A stretch of 64,000 nt of DNA from Arcicella aurantiaca (GTDB taxonomy: Bacteria > Bacteroidota > Bacteroidia > Cytophagales > Spirosomataceae), in assembly GCF_003148625.1 (NCBI RefSeq), contig NZ_QGGO01000006.1:1-64000 (forward strand), written 5' to 3'. Positions within the stretch are counted from its first letter, which is position 1, and every line of letters begins with the position of its first letter. The notes under the pieces were generated by a model. The model did no database searches, was not told where the DNA came from, and saw only the letters and a program-made list of their open reading frames with translations. The translations under genes were made by a program, and so were the position numbers. Positions 60,219-64,000 of the stretch are shown piece by piece.

Positions 60219-60284
60219 GTAGGAACGAATAGCATTCGTCCACTGTGTTATTTGAGGGAGTGGACGAATGCTATTCGTCCCTAC
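60219..60284. repeat. Palindrome GTAGGAACGAATAGCATTCG between sialidase-fold and rhamnosidase genes
   Basis: Left arm from 60219 (GTAGGAACGAATAGCATTCG...) and right arm 60260-60284 (GTGGACGAATGCTATTCGTC...) are nearly perfect complements. The form is the same as the palindrome at 42515 (GTAGG...CCTAC ends) with different core bases, suggesting one REP-like superfamily. Confidence 0.85.
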
Positions 60285-60331
60285 ATCAACAATTTCATAA
60301 AACTGTCAGATAACCGCTTTTAATGCTTAAA

Positions 60332-63076
60332 TTAATTCACTACAAACTCAAACTGACCAGATTCCACTTCTAAAACAGCTTTATTATCTTCAATTTTTAA
60401 GAATTTGATTGATTTATTTTGACTTACTTTTTGATTACTTTCCTTAATATTTTTCACTGAATTGGTCGGCAAATAAACATGAGCTTTTGTGTTTGGAGGA
60501 ATCGTTATTTTCCATGTAAATTGTCCTGCTTGCTTTTTCCATTCCGACGAAACTTCACCTCGAATACTATGATAATTGGCTTTTACACCATTCAATTTTT
60601 CAATAATTTCGGGCTTCATGATAATCGTTTTGAAAGCATTTGATTCTGATTTTATACCTGCTAAATTTTCATAATACCAGACAATTAAATCTCCCAAAAG
60701 CATTACATGATTTGCCGAATTCATTTCTGGATTGGCAGTATTTCCATTCCACAATTCCCATATCGTAGTCGCTCCATTTTCTGCCATATAACCCCAACTT
60801 GGATAGTCGGTATTGGTGGCTAATTGGTAAGCAATATCTGCACGTCCATTTTGAGTTAAACCTCTCATTAACCACTGCGTACCAATCACGCCTGTGCTGA
60901 TATGTCCATTATTTTCTACTAAAATTTTATCTAACAAAGCATTCAAAACAGCCTTTTTGTTTTCTTTTGGCACAATATCATACACAATTGGCAGAAGATT
61001 CGCCGTTACTGTGCCGTTACTATATTTGGTTTTATCATCCTTTAAAAATTGTTGATTAAATGCTTTTTGCATGGTTCTCGACAAATTTTCAAAGCTTGAT
61101 TTATCTTCGTGTTTTGTTAGTAATTGAGCAAATTTTTGCATCGTTCCTAACATTTTAATGTAGGTTGCTGCCGCAATCAATTTACCGTCTGTAATTCTGT
61201 TGGTGTCTTTTGCATGAATCAACTCTTTCGACTCAGGTGGTACGCACCAATCACCATATTTATCTTTCGTAACGATACCATTTTCGGTGTATTTTTCAGC
61301 CATGTAATCCATCCATTTTTTCATAGAAGGATAATGTTTTTTGATAACCTCCTTATCGCCAAATTGCGAATACAACATTTCAGCAATGGTAATATAAGTA
61401 GAAGCCCAAGTAACGTTGTCGCCATAATATCTCCAGAATGCAGGAGCAACATCGGGAATACTTCCATCCGCTTTTTGAGATTGTTCAATATCGTCCAACC
61501 ATTTTGCATATAGTGTATGATTATCAAAAATGAAACTTTCGCCGTAAGCTCCCGTAGTGCGGTCGCCGAGCCACGGCTGACGCTCATTTCGTTGCGGACA
61601 GTCAACTGGCATTCCTTTATAATTGCTTCTAATGCCCCAATAAGCGTTTTTAAAAACCTGATTTATGGTTTTATTTGAGGTTGAAAAACTGCCAACAGTT
61701 TCCATTTCATCATATACAACCCGACCATCAAAATCGTCAACGGTAGGTTCAGAAGGAAAACCCGAAATCTCCACATAACGAAAGCCATGATAAACAAAAG
61801 TAGGCTCCCAAGTTTCCGTTCCTTCTCCACTCAAAATATAATTATCCTCAGATTTGGCATCTCTCAAATTACGTACATATAATTCCCCATTTGCCTGTAA
61901 ACTTTCTCCAAATCTTAATTTCACTTTATCACCTCTTTTCCCATGAACACGCATACGAAGCCAACCCGCCATATTTTGTCCCATGTCAAGAATGTAGGTA
62001 TTTTCTTTAATTTTCTTGATTGAAATGGGCTTTATTGTCTCCATAACTTTCATATTTTCAGTCATTTGAGCTTCATAACTCCCACCTGCTTCTTGTACCA
62101 GTTGAGCTTTCAACCAGCTTTTATCGTCGTAACCAACATTATTCCAACCCTTTAACTCTTTGGTTGCATCATAATCTTCTCCGTCATATTCGTTATTGGT
62201 ACGGATAGCACCATCAGCAGTTACTTTCCATGAATCATCACTTACAATCGTTGATTTTGAGCCATCTGCATATTCAATATCTAAATTGAAAAGCATTTTT
62301 GGATACCCAAAAGTCTTGATTTTATAAGGTTTATAATCTTGACGCATAGCATAAAATCGTCCATTCCCTAAGATTGTCCCAATTGCATTATTCCCTGATT
62401 TCAATAAAGTAGTTACGTCAAAACTATTGTACTTTACGCCCTTATTATAGTCGGTTGGTACGGGAGCAAGCACCTGATTCCCAACTTTTTGACCATTGAA
62501 ATATAATTCGTACAAACCCAAGCCAATGATATTAGCAGTAGCACGTTTGATTTCTTTATTGACAACAAATTCTTTTCTGAAATAGCGGGCAGATAATTTT
62601 GCAAACTGACTTTCATCGTCCCAAGCAAAGGAGCGGTCAAGCCCTATCCAACGCCCTTTCCAATCGACATAATTGCGTAAACCAATTGAAAATGAAGCGT
62701 TTTCTGACCATTGACTTTCACCTTTATTTGTCCATATTTTCACCTTCCAAAAACACGCTTGGCGACTTTTCAAGGCTTTTCCTGCATAACGATTATTGAT
62801 AGTTTCATCAGAAATCACTTTTCCAGAATCCCATAAATCACCTTCATTACGTGCTAACTTTTCTGAACTTGAAGCCACCAATATTTGATAAGCCGTTTGT
62901 TCAACACTTCTAAAATTCGCTTTAATTTCCCAACTTAATCGAGGATTTAAAACATCTATTCCGACAGGATTAACCAAAAATTCACAACGTAAATGCGTTA
63001 AAGTAATGGCTTTTTCGTCTTGCTTAAAAGACAAAAAGAGTAAGGCAATCAGAAAATATGAAAGTTTTTTTATCAT
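60332..63076 (-). CDS. Glycoside hydrolase family 78 alpha-L-rhamnosidase
   Basis: A 914-residue secreted enzyme (signal peptide about 1-18). The GH78 domain order is present: N-terminal beta domains (about 25-340, with GLGLYELYFNGQKVG and LGNGRFYAMRQDY), a concanavalin-like domain, the (alpha/alpha)6 catalytic domain (about 470-830), and a C-terminal beta-sandwich (about 835-914). The signature VDCPQRNERQPWLGDRT and the acidic ATTIWELWNGNT carry the candidate general acid and base. It releases terminal L-rhamnose from pectic rhamnogalacturonan or plant glycosides. The Gfo/Idh gene upstream overlaps it by four bases (ATGA). Confidence 0.94.
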   Translation of the reverse strand: MIKKLSYFLIALLFLSFKQDEKAITLTHLRCEFLVNPVGIDVLNPRLSWEIKANFRSVEQTAYQILVASSSEKLARNEGDLWDSGKVISDETINNRYAGKALKSRQACFWKVKIWTNKGESQWSENASFSIGLRNYVDWKGRWIGLDRSFAWDDESQFAKLSARYFRKEFVVNKEIKRATANIIGLGLYELYFNGQKVGNQVLAPVPTDYNKGVKYNSFDVTTLLKSGNNAIGTILGNGRFYAMRQDYKPYKIKTFGYPKMLFNLDIEYADGSKSTIVSDDSWKVTADGAIRTNNEYDGEDYDATKELKGWNNVGYDDKSWLKAQLVQEAGGSYEAQMTENMKVMETIKPISIKKIKENTYILDMGQNMAGWLRMRVHGKRGDKVKLRFGESLQANGELYVRNLRDAKSEDNYILSGEGTETWEPTFVYHGFRYVEISGFPSEPTVDDFDGRVVYDEMETVGSFSTSNKTINQVFKNAYWGIRSNYKGMPVDCPQRNERQPWLGDRTTGAYGESFIFDNHTLYAKWLDDIEQSQKADGSIPDVAPAFWRYYGDNVTWASTYITIAEMLYSQFGDKEVIKKHYPSMKKWMDYMAEKYTENGIVTKDKYGDWCVPPESKELIHAKDTNRITDGKLIAAATYIKMLGTMQKFAQLLTKHEDKSSFENLSRTMQKAFNQQFLKDDKTKYSNGTVTANLLPIVYDIVPKENKKAVLNALLDKILVENNGHISTGVIGTQWLMRGLTQNGRADIAYQLATNTDYPSWGYMAENGATTIWELWNGNTANPEMNSANHVMLLGDLIVWYYENLAGIKSESNAFKTIIMKPEIIEKLNGVKANYHSIRGEVSSEWKKQAGQFTWKITIPPNTKAHVYLPTNSVKNIKESNQKVSQNKSIKFLKIEDNKAVLEVESGQFEFVVN

Positions 63077-64000
63077 GAATTTGTATCTTGAAAACTTAGT
63101 CCATATTCATTTAAAATATCAGCGACTTTTACGGGCAAACCCGTTGTTAGTGAAATATCCATCGCTTGTAAAAGTGCTACCGTGCCAATGCCTTCTTGAA
63201 TATCTGGATAAGCAGTTTTATCATTTTCAATGCAATCGACAAAATATTCCAAATAATTTTGATATTCGCCTGCATGATGGCTTTGCCCCTCAAAACGGAA
63301 ATAATGTTTAAGATATTTATCGCCAAATGCTACGACACGTTCTTCGCCTGTTTTATCGGTAATGGCGTATCTGAGTTCGTGATAATCTGCTTGCGAAGCC
63401 CCTTCTGTTCCTCTCAAAATACAGCTCATGCCACTATCACGCATAGTTGGTTGTGTTGGTCCAGTATAACAACCACTTACCCGAGCAATTTTCCCATCGG
63501 TTGATTTGAATATAAAGTGCATCGTATCTGCATTTTTCAAACCATTTTTTACCCCATTGGCACTTAACATTCCGTAACCCATCACCTCTTGAATATTGGG
63601 CATATACCAACGAATAAAATCAACAGGGTGACTTAAACCACCATACAACCATTTAAAGGCATTTTCTAATGACCAACTTTTTTCTAAAAACCAACGGTGG
63701 TCGGCGTGATAATGTCCTTCAATGGTAATCAAATCGCCTATTAATCCATTTTCAAAGTCAGCTCGTTGTCGCATAGCGGGTTCAAAAAAACGAGAACTCT
63801 GCCCTACAAAAACCTTTTTGCCCGATTGTACACATAGTTGAATAATCTCTTTGGCATCTGCCAAATTATCAATCAACGGCTTCGTACAAACTACGTGTTT
63901 GCCGTGAAGCAAAGCTTGTTTTATGTGTGTTGCATGAAATTTATCAGGTGTATAAATCGCAATTATATCAATTCTGGAATCGTCCAAAAGGTCTTGATAT
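63073..64000 (-). CDS. Gfo/Idh/MocA-family oxidoreductase (5' end outside window)
   Basis: The first in-window ATG (63987) is internal, because the nucleotide-binding glycine motif is missing; translation continues beyond 64000. What is seen (at least 304 residues) begins in the Rossmann fold (DSRIDIIAIYTPDKFHATHI, VVCTKPLIDNL with the catalytic EKP/CKP-type lysine) and continues through the C-terminal sheet domain (GGLSHPVDFIRWYMPNIQEV with a candidate catalytic aspartate/histidine). Such enzymes oxidise sugars or sugar glycosides with NAD(P). The stop overlaps the rhamnosidase start, so the two are co-translated. Confidence 0.88.
   Translation of the reverse strand, partial: YQDLLDDSRIDIIAIYTPDKFHATHIKQALLHGKHVVCTKPLIDNLADAKEIIQLCVQSGKKVFVGQSSRFFEPAMRQRADFENGLIGDLITIEGHYHADHRWFLEKSWSLENAFKWLYGGLSHPVDFIRWYMPNIQEVMGYGMLSANGVKNGLKNADTMHFIFKSTDGKIARVSGCYTGPTQPTMRDSGMSCILRGTEGASQADYHELRYAITDKTGEERVVAFGDKYLKHYFRFEGQSHHAGEYQNYLEYFVDCIENDKTAYPDIQEGIGTVALLQAMDISLTTGLPVKVADILNEYGLSFQDTNS

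Overview
The window looks like a chromosomal carbohydrate-utilisation region of a low-GC Bacteroidota, most likely a Cytophagales/Spirosomataceae-type bacterium. The signs are a SusC/SusD pair, a reg_prop/Y_Y_Y/HTH sensor-regulator, many secreted glycosidases with signal peptides ending in AQ, TAnnTTTG-like -7 promoter elements, A-rich leaders without Shine-Dalgarno sequences, and AT-rich spacers. The genus is inference. I saw no rRNA, tRNA, CRISPR array or complete transposon.

Layout. (1) 284-6254 (+): a complete aldarate pathway. GarD and GudD feed 5-keto-4-deoxyglucarate to KdgD, and an aldehyde dehydrogenase finishes at 2-oxoglutarate. (2) 6451-16095: a SusC/SusD locus with a divergent membrane regulator and a GH30 lipoprotein. 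(3) 16277-17245: a lone tyrosine recombinase just downstream of a dif-like inverted repeat. (4) 17612-36433 (+): a DeoR regulator, two secreted nucleoside-hydrolase-like (DUF1593) proteins, a fucose/arabinose-isomerase-like enzyme, a split transketolase, a DUF5060 glycosidase, a Fic protein, a ribose-type ABC importer with DUF2291, a beta-lactamase/YdjC fusion and an FGGY kinase. Isomerase, kinase and split transketolase match the outline of the non-oxidative D-apiose pathway. (5) 36443-38599: an AAA/DUF4143 ATPase and a serine recombinase divided by a 27-bp perfect palindrome. (6) 38686-50455 (-): a xylan-type cluster with an esterase/deacetylase fusion, GH43, a GPH symporter, a GH10 xylanase, an MGH1-like glycosidase and a GH67/GH20-like enzyme. 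(7) 50606-64000 (-): a secreted TIM-barrel protein, an STN-alpha/beta-hydrolase fusion, a sodium:solute symporter, a DUF1537 kinase, PdxA2, a DHDPS-family aldolase, an iron alcohol dehydrogenase, a sialidase-fold protein, a GH78 rhamnosidase and a truncated Gfo/Idh/MocA oxidoreductase. Sugar release outside the cell appears to be coupled to a cytoplasmic acid-sugar route ending at a triose phosphate.

The most unusual feature is not a gene. About twenty spacers between genes hold long inverted repeats, each built from its own short word. Some are very large (1804-2240) and some recur as families (AACTTCCCGAAAGTT, five copies). Two elements built from the same words lie in frame inside coding sequences, in the transketolase C subunit and in the FGGY kinase, adding peptide segments. 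They behave like an actively spreading palindromic repeat system whose mobilising enzyme is not in this window.
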